Assembly: GCA_039033855.1 (NCBI GenBank)
Contig: JBCCBV010000009.1
Coordinates: forward strand, 1-64,000
Source: JBCCBV01 sp039033855
GTDB taxonomy: Bacteria > Planctomycetota > Phycisphaerae > Phycisphaerales > Phycisphaeraceae
Reading direction: 5' to 3'
DNA length: 64,000 nucleotides
Of the stretch, positions 49,341 to 56,733 are shown in pieces; position 1 is the first letter of the stretch; every line of letters begins with the position of its first letter. Under the pieces are notes generated by a model. That model had not been told where the DNA came from. It saw nothing but the letters and a program-made list of their open reading frames with translations, and did no database searches. Made by a program: the position numbers and the translations under genes.

Positions 49341-50342
49341 ATGCCCGACCCGACCCCGGAACAGCCCCCGGAACAGCCCCCGGAATCGCCCCCGGAATCT
49401 GCCCCGGAATCGCCTGCGGGACCTGCCCCGGAGCCTGCCCCGGACGCGGCGCCCTCTGCCAGGCCGATCCCGGCCCGGCGGAACCGCGCCCGCTGGCGCC
49501 GGCAGCTCGAGAGCGTGATCTTCGGCACGCAGACCCGCGCCGGCCGGTCGTTCGACCTGATGCTGCTGGTGGTGATCCTCGCCAGCGTCGTGGCGGTCAG
49601 CCTCGAAACCGTCCCGTCTTTTCAAGAACGCTACGGCGGCGCCCTGCGCGCGGTCGAGTGGGGCTTCACCGCGATCTTCACGCTCGAGTATGTCGCACGG
49701 CTGCTGTGCGCGCCGCGCCCGGCCCGGTACGCGCGGAGCTTCTTTGGCGTGGTGGACCTGTTGGCGATCCTGCCGTCGTTCATCGGCCTGCTGTTCCCCG
49801 GCGCCCACGAGCTGGCGGTGGTGCGCGGGCTCCGGCTGCTGCGCATCTTCCGGATCCTCAAGCTCGGGCGCTACGCGGTCGAGGCGACGTCGCTGCGCAA
49901 GGCGCTCGTGCGCAGCCGGGCCAAGATCGCCGTGTTCTTGCTGACCGTGGTCTGCTCGGTGGCGGTGGTTGGCGCGGCCATGCACCTGATCGAGGGCGAG
50001 GACAACGGCTTCACCTCGATCCCCGTGGGCATGTATTGGGCCATCGTGACCATGAGCACCGTGGGCTACGGCGACATCTCCCCGCAAACCCCGCTGGGCC
50101 AGGCCGTGGCGTCGCTGCTGATTCTGTTTGGGTATGCGCTGATCGTGGTGCCCACGGGCGTGATCTCGGCCGAGCTGGCCGCCGAGCGCATGCGCGAATA
50201 CCGCCAAAACGCCTCGCCGACGGACGAAGACGCAAAGCGACGCAACCCCGGCGACCACCCGACGCTGGTTTGCCAGAACTGCGGCGCCCGCAACCACGCC
50301 GACGCCGCCCGCTACTGCCACCGCTGCGGCGCGGCGCTGTAA
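49341..50342 (+). CDS. Voltage-gated-type K+ channel with C-terminal zinc ribbon
   Basis: A six-segment channel of 333 residues. The first 45 residues are a Pro/Glu/Ala-rich tail written by CCCCCGGAA repeats. S1-S3 lie between about 72 and 150. S4 carries Arg162, Arg165, Arg168, Arg171 and Lys174 (VRGLRLLRIFRILKLGRY). The pore has the potassium filter TVGYGD (240-245). After S6 a short helix leads to a zinc ribbon with Cys311, Cys314, Cys326 and Cys329 (CQNCGARNHADAARYCHRCG), not a usual part of K+ channels. It could sense metal or redox state or hold the tetramer together. It lies directly after yqeY. Confidence 0.9.
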   Translation: MPDPTPEQPPEQPPESPPESAPESPAGPAPEPAPDAAPSARPIPARRNRARWRRQLESVIFGTQTRAGRSFDLMLLVVILASVVAVSLETVPSFQERYGGALRAVEWGFTAIFTLEYVARLLCAPRPARYARSFFGVVDLLAILPSFIGLLFPGAHELAVVRGLRLLRIFRILKLGRYAVEATSLRKALVRSRAKIAVFLLTVVCSVAVVGAAMHLIEGEDNGFTSIPVGMYWAIVTMSTVGYGDISPQTPLGQAVASLLILFGYALIVVPTGVISAELAAERMREYRQNASPTDEDAKRRNPGDHPTLVCQNCGARNHADAARYCHRCGAAL

Positions 50343-50396
50343 ACCCCGTCTGCATGGGTGGCACGGTTTTCTTGTGTTCTTGCGGGTTTGAGCGCG

Positions 50397-50900
50397 TCAG
50401 TGGTCGTTCGAAGGCCGTCCGCGGTTGCGTTTGACCTGCCCGCGCTGTTTCTTGGCTTCGAGCCGGCGTTTTTTCGACCCCAGCGTCGGCCGGGTCTTCT
50501 TGCGCACCTTGGGCGGGGTGAGCGACGCCAAGACCAACTCGGCCAGCTTCTGCTCGCACACCCGGCGGTTGTCGGACTGTTTCCGGCTGCTTTCGGAAGG
50601 GATCCTGATCCGCAGCGCATCGCCCTCGCCCGCCAGGTAACGCTTGGCCTTGGCCCGCAGCCGACGCAGCACGCCCGGGCTCAGCACCGCCGCCAGGTCG
50701 GACCAATCGACTTCGAGCACGGCCTTGCTGCTGACCTTGTTGACGTTCTGGCCGCCCGGCCCGCCGCTGCGGGCGAACTTCCACCGCACCGCCGAGCGCG
50801 GCAGCACCACGCCCGGGCCCAGGCGCAGGCCGTTGGCCTCGTCCAGCGGGGGCGGGGCGCCTTTGGGCGTCGATGGATTCGGGGCGGCGTCGGCGGACAT
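50397..50900 (-). CDS. arfB: Class I release-factor domain protein (ArfB type)
   Basis: A codon-independent peptidyl-tRNA hydrolase that rescues stalled ribosomes. The GGQ motif is at 49-51 (FARSGGPGGQNVNKVSSKA) and the tail is basic and unstructured (TLGSKKRRLEAKKQRGQVKR), the part that enters the mRNA channel. Its 167 residues are longer than E. coli ArfB at the N-terminus by a Pro-rich segment. TACGAT is 7 nt before ATG 50900. Divergent from the WG-repeat gene, whose start is 50 bp away. Confidence 0.92.
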   Translation of the reverse strand: MSADAAPNPSTPKGAPPPLDEANGLRLGPGVVLPRSAVRWKFARSGGPGGQNVNKVSSKAVLEVDWSDLAAVLSPGVLRRLRAKAKRYLAGEGDALRIRIPSESSRKQSDNRRVCEQKLAELVLASLTPPKVRKKTRPTLGSKKRRLEAKKQRGQVKRNRGRPSNDH

Positions 50901-50907
50901 CCTTGGA

Positions 50908-50913
50908 ATCGTA
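50908..50913 (-). promoter_or_regulatory. Candidate -10 hexamer TACGAT before arfB
   Basis: On the minus strand TACGAT is 7 nt before ATG 50900. Together with the plus-strand box at 50940-50945 it makes a compact divergent pair in a 50-bp gap. Confidence 0.5.
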
Positions 50914-50939
50914 ATCCTTGGTTTGAATACAGACCGGGG

Positions 50940-50945
50940 TATCCT
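50940..50945 (+). promoter_or_regulatory. Candidate -10 hexamer TATCCT before the WG-repeat gene
   Basis: TATCCT is 5 nt before ATG 50951. TTGGTT, 16 nt further upstream (50918-50923), is a plausible -35. Confidence 0.55.
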
Positions 50946-50950
50946 CGGGC

Positions 50951-52480
50951 ATGCGCACCCAACGCGGTTTTTCGGGCGGGCGGATTCCGGAACGTTTTCT
51001 TCGACCGGGCGCGACACGGCGTTCGGCTTCGCGGACCCGGGCAGCAGTCATGGCCCTGGCGTGCTGCGCGATCGTGCTGGCGCTCCCGGCCGGGCCCGCG
51101 GCGGCGCAGGGCAGCGGCAAGGTCCGGCTCGGGCCGTCGGACGGCTCGGACATCGTGGGCGTGGGGTTCGGCCGTGTCACCGACAGCCAACGCCTCCAGC
51201 TCGTCGACGTGGAATCGGGCGACAACGGCTACCCCGTCGTTTTGGGCGGGTACTACGGCCTGCTGAACCGGCGGGGCGACCTGATCCTGCGGCCCCTGCT
51301 CGAATGGGCCGACTTCGATTACGACCGTGTGGTGCGCGTGGTCTACCGCGGCCGGACCGGCTTCATCGACCTGTCGGGCAACGAGCAGGTGCGCCCGGAC
51401 CTGACCTGGGCCGACCGGTTTCAAGAGGACCTGGCCGTGGTGTCCGCCGACCCCGACGCCGACCCGGCCGACACTGACTTCCGCGAGCGCGGCCTGCCCC
51501 TGGGTGAGCCCGGCGACGGGCCGGTGCGCTTCATCTACCGCACCGGGCGACCCGCGGCGGGGGGCGTGGTGTTCGATCAGGCCCGGCGGTTCAAAGACGG
51601 CGTCGCGGCCGTGCAGCGCGACGGCGCCTGCGGTTTCATCGATGTCCGCGGCTCGGTGGTCGTGCCGCCCGAATTCACCGGCGTGCGATCGTTCCACGAC
51701 AACCTCGCGGCCGTGGCCCAAGGCTGGGACGACGCCGGCCGGCTCGCCCGCTTCGCCTACATCAACCGCACCGGCAAGGTGCAACACCGCTTCGGGCCCG
51801 AGGTGACGCTGATCGGCGACTTCAATGACGGCATGGCCTGGGTGCGCGTGCGGGCGCGCGACGGGCAAGAACGCTTCGGCTACCTCAACCGGCGGTTCAA
51901 GCTCGAAGTCCCCCCGCGCTTCGAGCGCGCGCGCGACTTTACCGACGGCGTGGCCGCGGTCCGTTACGACGGCAAATGGGGCTACATCGACCGCCGGGGC
52001 GTTTGGGTCGTGCAGCCGGTGTTCGACAACGCCGACGACTTCGACGACACGCTGGCCCCGGTCCAGTGGAACGGCCAGTGGGGCTACATCGACCGCACGG
52101 GCGCCCGCCGGTCGCCGTTTAACCTCAGCCGTGCCGACCCGTTTTTCCGAGAACTTGCCCGCGCCGCCGGGCCCGAGCCGTTCGGCTATCTCGACCTGGC
52201 GATCCGCGCGGTGTTCGACCCCCGCCAGGGACGCTTGGGCATCCGTGACAACACGCGGCAGGCCGACTTCGAAACCGCGCGGGCCGTCGTCAACGACCGC
52301 GGCATCCCCGACTTTGTGAGCTTTCCCCTGGACCGCAACCGCGACCCGGTTGAGGTCTACCCGCCCGACCACCTGTACGACGAAGGCCTGCCCATGGGCG
52401 CCTGGAACGGCTACCGCACCACCGATGCCCCGGCGCCGCTGATCGCCGCGCCCGCTACGGCGCCCGCCAGTCGGCGGTGA
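50951..52480 (+). CDS. Exported WG-repeat protein
   Basis: A 509-residue protein. A basic leader and hydrophobic core (VMALACCAIVLALPAGPAAAQ) predict export. At least six WG-type repeats follow, with signatures GYYGLLNRRGDLILRP, GRTGFIDLSG, GACGFIDVRGSVVVPPEF, KWGYIDRRGVWVVQP and QWGYIDRTG. WG repeats form solenoids of unknown ligand in many exported proteins. The 3' end overlaps the convergent oxidase gene by 26 bp. Confidence 0.88.
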   Translation: MRTQRGFSGGRIPERFLRPGATRRSASRTRAAVMALACCAIVLALPAGPAAAQGSGKVRLGPSDGSDIVGVGFGRVTDSQRLQLVDVESGDNGYPVVLGGYYGLLNRRGDLILRPLLEWADFDYDRVVRVVYRGRTGFIDLSGNEQVRPDLTWADRFQEDLAVVSADPDADPADTDFRERGLPLGEPGDGPVRFIYRTGRPAAGGVVFDQARRFKDGVAAVQRDGACGFIDVRGSVVVPPEFTGVRSFHDNLAAVAQGWDDAGRLARFAYINRTGKVQHRFGPEVTLIGDFNDGMAWVRVRARDGQERFGYLNRRFKLEVPPRFERARDFTDGVAAVRYDGKWGYIDRRGVWVVQPVFDNADDFDDTLAPVQWNGQWGYIDRTGARRSPFNLSRADPFFRELARAAGPEPFGYLDLAIRAVFDPRQGRLGIRDNTRQADFETARAVVNDRGIPDFVSFPLDRNRDPVEVYPPDHLYDEGLPMGAWNGYRTTDAPAPLIAAPATAPASRR

Positions 52481-53120
52481 GTTTGCCCGACTCGTCCCAC
52501 GCGAACCCGGCCCGCAGCGCCCGGTCGCGGTGCAGACGCAGAAAATCCATGCGCACCGCCCGGCAACGCACCAAGCCGAAGTGGCCGCGCGCGGCATCGA
52601 GTTCTTCTTGCGTGGGCGCCCGGACCTCGATGTCTTGGGGAAGGTTGTTGGTCGGCCGATCACTCGACGCGCCCGGCGGCTCGGGCGCAAGGTGCACCCG
52701 CAAGCTGTTCGGCGATGTGCTCCGCCAGGCTTCGTCGGCGACCTCGTCGTCCTGGTGAAGGGTGATCGGCCCCTCGACCCGGAGCTGATCCCGACGGCCG
52801 TCCCAGAAACACCACGACGCCCAGGGCCGCTCGGCGAGGTGAGCCCACTTGGGCGAGCGCGGGTCGGTGTTGACGGCTAAGAATCCAAAATTCTTAAGAA
52901 TATCGCCGGGAGAAGCGCCGGCGTGATCGCCAGGCGGATGCGCTTGCCGCAGCACGACGGTGCGCACGGCCGGGCGGCCTTGGGCGTCGATCGTGGCCAG
53001 GGCCGGGGTGCGCCAGCCGTGGTGCTTGTCGTGCAAGGCCCGTCCGAGCTGCGTCCAAGCGTGATTCAGCACCGCGTCCAGCGATCCCAGCCCGGCGCGG
53101 GGGTCTTCGCCCGAGGTCAC
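52455..53120 (-). CDS. Pyridoxamine 5'-phosphate oxidase-like flavoprotein
   Basis: A 221-residue split-barrel FMN-binding protein. It has LATIDAQGRPAVRTVVLRQ, NFGFLAVNTDPRSPKWAHL, WASWCFWDGRRDQLRVEGPI and WRSTSPNSLRVHL. The C-terminus WDESGKLTADWRAP is shaped like PNPOx but lacks the conserved C-terminal Arg-Leu-x-Pro of true pyridoxamine oxidases, so it fits the Alr4036-like subfamily. The GTG start overlaps the upstream membrane-protein stop (GTGA), which implies an operon. Confidence 0.85.
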   Translation of the reverse strand: MTSGEDPRAGLGSLDAVLNHAWTQLGRALHDKHHGWRTPALATIDAQGRPAVRTVVLRQAHPPGDHAGASPGDILKNFGFLAVNTDPRSPKWAHLAERPWASWCFWDGRRDQLRVEGPITLHQDDEVADEAWRSTSPNSLRVHLAPEPPGASSDRPTNNLPQDIEVRAPTQEELDAARGHFGLVRCRAVRMDFLRLHRDRALRAGFAWDESGKLTADWRAP

Positions 53121-53620
53121 GCCGGGCCCTGCGTGGGCTTGTCGGCCGGAGAGGGCGATGGTTTTTTCCCAGGCGCGGACGCGCTTCCGGGGGTGCTTCC
53201 CGGGGCTTTTCCGGGGGCGGGGGCGCGTTTACGTTCTCGTCGGGCCGCGACGAACGACTTGGCCAGCAACACCAGCAGCACCACGGACGGCGCGCCCATC
53301 AGCAGTTGCACGGGCCCGGCCGCGCGCTTGGCCGGGTCGAGCGTCCCGCCGATCCACTGGGCGATGCTCATGATCCCCATCGGCAGGCCCAGCGTCCCGA
53401 CCAGCGCCAGCACGGCCGCGACGTGCATCGCGTGCATGCGGAACTTGGGGATCACGCCCAGGCCCGCGCAGATCAGCAGCAGCCCGCCCAGCACGGCCGG
53501 GATGGCGGTGGTGATGTGCGGGTCGCCGTCTTTCTTGAGCAGGGCCGACACGCCGTAGGCGGCCATGCCCAGCACCACCAGGATGACGCCAAAGGTTGCG
53601 GTCAGGCGGGCGGTTCTCAT
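53117..53620 (-). CDS. Four-segment membrane protein, unknown
   Basis: A 167-residue protein with hydrophobic segments at about 5-27, 41-58, 64-90 and 110-130. Motifs such as HITTAIPAVLGGLLLICAGL and KFRMHAMHVAAVLALVGTLG resemble small uncharacterised membrane proteins common in Planctomycetes (not recognised by name). The cytoplasmic tail is Gly/Pro/Lys-rich (APGKAPGSTPGSASAPGKK), again from TTCCGGGGG repeats. It is upstream of and coupled to the flavin oxidase. Confidence 0.72.
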   Translation of the reverse strand: MRTARLTATFGVILVVLGMAAYGVSALLKKDGDPHITTAIPAVLGGLLLICAGLGVIPKFRMHAMHVAAVLALVGTLGLPMGIMSIAQWIGGTLDPAKRAAGPVQLLMGAPSVVLLVLLAKSFVAARRERKRAPAPGKAPGSTPGSASAPGKKPSPSPADKPTQGPA

Positions 53621-53824
53621 CGCGGAGGTCTCTCGGGCGGGATCGGGGTTTACACCGGCCATGCGCGATTCGCGGGAACCGCTCGGCCGGGGGCGAGTCT
53701 AGTAGCACCGACTGCCCGCCGGGCCCACGGCGTTCGGGTTCGCGTCCGGCGAGATTCCGGCCGTGCTTCTGGCGGTACTTCCGGGGGCGTTTGCGGGGGG
53801 CGCCCCAAACCCGGGGCCGTCGGC

Positions 53825-53830
53825 TACCGT
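53825..53830 (+). promoter_or_regulatory. Candidate -10 hexamer TACCGT before the FKBP gene
   Basis: TACCGT is 7 nt before GTG 53838. The next codon is ATG, so either could initiate, but the spacing favours GTG. Confidence 0.45.
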
Positions 53831-53837
53831 AATTCTT

Positions 53838-54899
53838 GTGATGCAAACCCCACGCTCTCGATTGTCGAACGGTTGGCCGGGCCGTGCAAAGCTGGCCGGC
53901 CTGTTTTTGGTCGCTGCGGCCGTCTTCCCGGCCGGTGCGCAAGACGCCCCGGAGTCCCCCGGAACTTCTCCCGCGGCCTCTGCCGATACCGATCGCAGCA
54001 CGGCCGCCACCGCCCCGGCGTCGCGCGCAGCGCCGGCGACCCAGCCGTCGTTCTCGCGCTTTGAAGAGCGTTCGAGCTACGTCGTCGGCCGGCAACTCGG
54101 CCAGGGCATGCGGGCTTTGGGCATCGAGCTCGACCCGGCCGCGCTCCGCCAGGGGTTGGCCGACGCCGACCGGTTGCATCGAGGCGCCGAGGCGGCCCAC
54201 ATGGACGACGCGCGTTTCCAGCAGGCCGTGGCCGAATACGCCGGCGTGCTGCGGTCGCGCACGCTCGACGCCGAGCAGCAGGCCCAGCAGCAGCAGGTGT
54301 TCTCGAACAGCGCCGCGTCGGACGCGTTCCTCGGCCGGTTTGCGCAACAGCCCGGCGTGCAACGGCTCGAGCCCGGCGTGTTCTATCGCGAGTTGCGGCC
54401 CGGCTCCGGCCCGGCCGTGCAGCCCGGCCAGCTGGCGAAGCTGCGCATCACCGGGCGGTTGCCCGACGGCCCCGTGTTTTTGGACACCCGCGATCGCGGC
54501 GCCCCGGCCGAGTTCCGGGTCGACCCCGACCGCCTGCCCGCCCCGGGGTGGTACCCCGCGCTCACCAACATGCGTGTCGGCGCGGTGTGGGATATCGCCT
54601 TGCCCGCCGACCAGGCCTTTGGCGACCTGGGCCTGCCCGAGCTCGGCGTCGGGCCCGCCCAGGCGCTGCGCTTCGAGCTCGAAGTCCTCGAGGTCGAGCC
54701 TTCAGAACTTGTCGAGCCTGCTGGCGGCGCCGACCCTCATCACGCCGACCCGCATGCCGACCACGACCACGGCCACGGCCACGATCACGATCACGACCAC
54801 GGTCATGCCCACCCGCCGGCGACACGGCCTTCGCAGGAAGCCGTCCCGGCGCCGGCGCCGTCCGATGATCAACCCGATGCCCAGCCCGCCCAGCGGTAG
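53838..54899 (+). CDS. Exported FKBP-type prolyl isomerase with His-rich tail
   Basis: A 353-residue protein. A signal peptide (GRAKLAGLFLVAAAVFPAGAQ) precedes an Ala/Pro linker. Residues about 75-190 match the Mip/FkpA N-terminal dimerisation helices (YVVGRQLGQGMRALGIELD, LRQGLADADR). A degenerate FKBP domain follows (FYRELRPGSGPAVQPGQLA, DIALPADQAFGDLGLPELG, LRFELEVLEVE). The C-terminus then has about 14 His in 30 residues (DHDHGHGHDHDHDHGHAH), a SlyD-like metal-binding tail. Several usual FKBP active-site aromatics are not obvious, so catalysis is uncertain. It would act outside the cytoplasmic membrane. Confidence 0.85.
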   Translation: MMQTPRSRLSNGWPGRAKLAGLFLVAAAVFPAGAQDAPESPGTSPAASADTDRSTAATAPASRAAPATQPSFSRFEERSSYVVGRQLGQGMRALGIELDPAALRQGLADADRLHRGAEAAHMDDARFQQAVAEYAGVLRSRTLDAEQQAQQQQVFSNSAASDAFLGRFAQQPGVQRLEPGVFYRELRPGSGPAVQPGQLAKLRITGRLPDGPVFLDTRDRGAPAEFRVDPDRLPAPGWYPALTNMRVGAVWDIALPADQAFGDLGLPELGVGPAQALRFELEVLEVEPSELVEPAGGADPHHADPHADHDHGHGHDHDHDHGHAHPPATRPSQEAVPAPAPSDDQPDAQPAQR

Positions 54900-54902
54900 A
54901 CT
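54897..54902 (+). promoter_or_regulatory. Candidate -10 hexamer TAGACT before the hydrolase gene
   Basis: TAGACT is 6 nt before ATG 54909. Its first three bases are the FKBP stop codon, so independent support is weaker than for the other sites. Confidence 0.35.
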
Positions 54903-54908
54903 GGGGCC

Positions 54909-55658
54909 ATGACCGTCCGCGAGTTCACACTTCCCGGCCCGTTGGTCCTGCTGCCCGGCCTGGGCGCCGGCCCGGGCCTGCTCGAACCCCAAAAAGAACT
55001 CTTTGGCGACGACCTGATCACGCCCGATTGGATCAAGCCCCGCGGCGCCGAGAGCCTGGCCAAATACGCCGAGCGCTGGGCGCCCGCGATCGCCGACCTG
55101 TTGCCCGACGACGGCCGGCCGGTATGCGTCGGCGGGATTTCGTTCGGCGCGATGATCGCCCTCGACCTGGCCCGGCACCTCGATGCCCGCGGCGTGGTGG
55201 TCATCGCCGGGTGCGTGGCCAAAGAGGAAGTGCCCAGCCAGTTCCTGTTTGCGCAGAAGTTCGGGTCGTTGCTGCCCGGGCCGTTGTGGCCCTCGGCGGT
55301 CAAGGCGTTGGCCATCCCGTTTGCGCTGATGGACGGCGCCGGGGACGACGGCATCCGGCTGCTCAAGGCCGAGGCGGCCACCGCCGACATCGCCGCGCTC
55401 CGCTGGGGCGCCCAGGCCGTCGAAGCGTGGGACGGTCCGGAACACCCGGACACCCTGCCGCCCATCGCCCGGGTCCACGGCAAGGGCGACTGGGTCATCC
55501 CCTGCCCGCCCCAGGGCGTGGACACCGTCCTCGACGACGGCAAGCACCTGATCCACCTGACCCACCGCCGAAGCGTGGCCGGGTTCATCGAACAGGCCTG
55601 CCGGGGCTTTGTGGATCCTGAGAACGCCCCGCGCCTGGCCGCGGCCGCGTCGGGCTGA
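54909..55658 (+). CDS. Alpha/beta-hydrolase
   Basis: A 249-residue hydrolase. The nucleophile elbow is GGISFGAM (GxSxG) and the oxyanion region near the N-terminus is LVLLPGLGAG. The acidic residue is probably in RVHGKGDWVIP and the His in LIHLTHR. The substrate is unknown; the fold is that of lipases and esterases. It starts 9 nt after the FKBP stop and may share its transcript, apart from the TAGACT box. Confidence 0.82.
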   Translation: MTVREFTLPGPLVLLPGLGAGPGLLEPQKELFGDDLITPDWIKPRGAESLAKYAERWAPAIADLLPDDGRPVCVGGISFGAMIALDLARHLDARGVVVIAGCVAKEEVPSQFLFAQKFGSLLPGPLWPSAVKALAIPFALMDGAGDDGIRLLKAEAATADIAALRWGAQAVEAWDGPEHPDTLPPIARVHGKGDWVIPCPPQGVDTVLDDGKHLIHLTHRRSVAGFIEQACRGFVDPENAPRLAAAASG

Positions 55659-55811
55659 CGCCGGTCTAATACGGGTCCAAACGGGTCCAAACCCGGCGGC
55701 ATGCGCCACAAACAGGCCTGTTCAGGCTTATTTCGCCCGCCAAAGCGCTTGAAATCCACATAGGTCCCGCTTCTGCGGCGACTTATTTGGCGAGGCCCCG
55801 CGCCAACGCCC

Positions 55812-55817
55812 GATAAT
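55812..55817 (+). promoter_or_regulatory. Candidate -10 hexamer GATAAT before the sulfotransferase
   Basis: GATAAT is 7 nt before GTG 55825 and one base from TATAAT. TTGGCG 19 nt further upstream may be a -35. It is the strongest -10 match among the leaderless candidates. Confidence 0.55.
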
Positions 55818-55824
55818 CGTCCGC

Positions 55825-56724
55825 GTGAGCAATCCCACCCAACAAGCGTGGCGGCAATGGGCTTCCGGCGTCGCCCTGGTCGACGCCATGGACAAGCTCT
55901 TTGTCGTGGGCTGCCCGAAGTCCGGCACCACCTGGCCCATGAACCTGCTCAACGGCCACCCCCAGGCCTGCGTCCGGGGCGAGGGCAAGCACGGCTGGGT
56001 CCTGCTGCCCATGCTCGAACAGGTCGCCAACGCCTACAACCAGCACGGCTGGGACCCCGACCCCGTCACCCGGCTCGACACCGGCGGCCTGCAGGCCCTG
56101 GCCCGCACGCACATCGACGCGGCCCTGCTCAAGTACCTCCAAAGCGAGGGGGAAAAGTCCGGCGACGTCACGCTTGTCGGCGACAAAACCCCGCAGAACG
56201 CCGTGCGCATGCACGAGCTGGCCGTGCTGTTCCCCGAGGCCAAGTTCGTCCACGTGGTGCGCAACCCGCTCGACGCCGCCTGGAGCGCCTGGCACCACCT
56301 GGGCCCGCAAGACGGCCGTCCGATGCCCGCCTACGTCCGCCATTTCTTGGCCGAGGTCTGGCCCGCCAACGTCGGCCCCGCCCACGAAGCCGCCCAGGCC
56401 CTGGGCCCGGACCGCTGCCTCGAGATCAAGTACGAAGACCTCGCCGCCGACCCCGAACCCGTGGCCCGCAAGCTGCTGGGGTTCCTGGGCCTTTCGGCCG
56501 ACGACGCCCGCGTGGCCGACTGCTTGCGCAGCGCCGACTTCGCCACCCGCTCGGGCGGACGCGCCCCGGGCCAGGAAGACCCCGCTCACCATTACCGCAA
56601 GGGCGTCGTGGGCGATGGTCAGGCCAACCTGCCTCACGACGTGGTCGCCCAGTGCCTGCCCGCCATGGCCGCGCTGATGCAGGCCTACGGATACCGGTTC
56701 GAGCCCGCCGTCGCCGCGGCGTAA
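55825..56724 (+). CDS. PAPS-dependent sulfotransferase
   Basis: A 299-residue sulfotransferase. The 5'-phosphosulfate loop is VVGCPKSGTTWPMNLLN (29-40) and the 3'-phosphate region is FVHVVRNPLDAAWSAWHHLG. C-terminal signatures are IKYEDLAADPEPVARKLLGF and a GGRAPGQED loop before HHYRKGVVGD. It probably sulfates a glycan or small molecule, in line with the many sulfur-ester enzymes of Planctomycetes. Its last codons and stop lie inside the direct repeat that bounds the NYN island. Confidence 0.92.
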   Translation: MSNPTQQAWRQWASGVALVDAMDKLFVVGCPKSGTTWPMNLLNGHPQACVRGEGKHGWVLLPMLEQVANAYNQHGWDPDPVTRLDTGGLQALARTHIDAALLKYLQSEGEKSGDVTLVGDKTPQNAVRMHELAVLFPEAKFVHVVRNPLDAAWSAWHHLGPQDGRPMPAYVRHFLAEVWPANVGPAHEAAQALGPDRCLEIKYEDLAADPEPVARKLLGFLGLSADDARVADCLRSADFATRSGGRAPGQEDPAHHYRKGVVGDGQANLPHDVVAQCLPAMAALMQAYGYRFEPAVAAA

Positions 56725-56733
56725 CGCCCGGGC
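56705..56733. repeat. 29-bp direct repeat, left copy (island boundary)
   Basis: It matches 57545-57573 at 28 of 29 positions; the shared non-repetitive part is GCGTAACGCCCGGGC. It includes the last codons and stop of the sulfotransferase gene and ends exactly where the NYN stop codon begins. It looks like an attachment-type or target-duplicated site. Confidence 0.75.
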
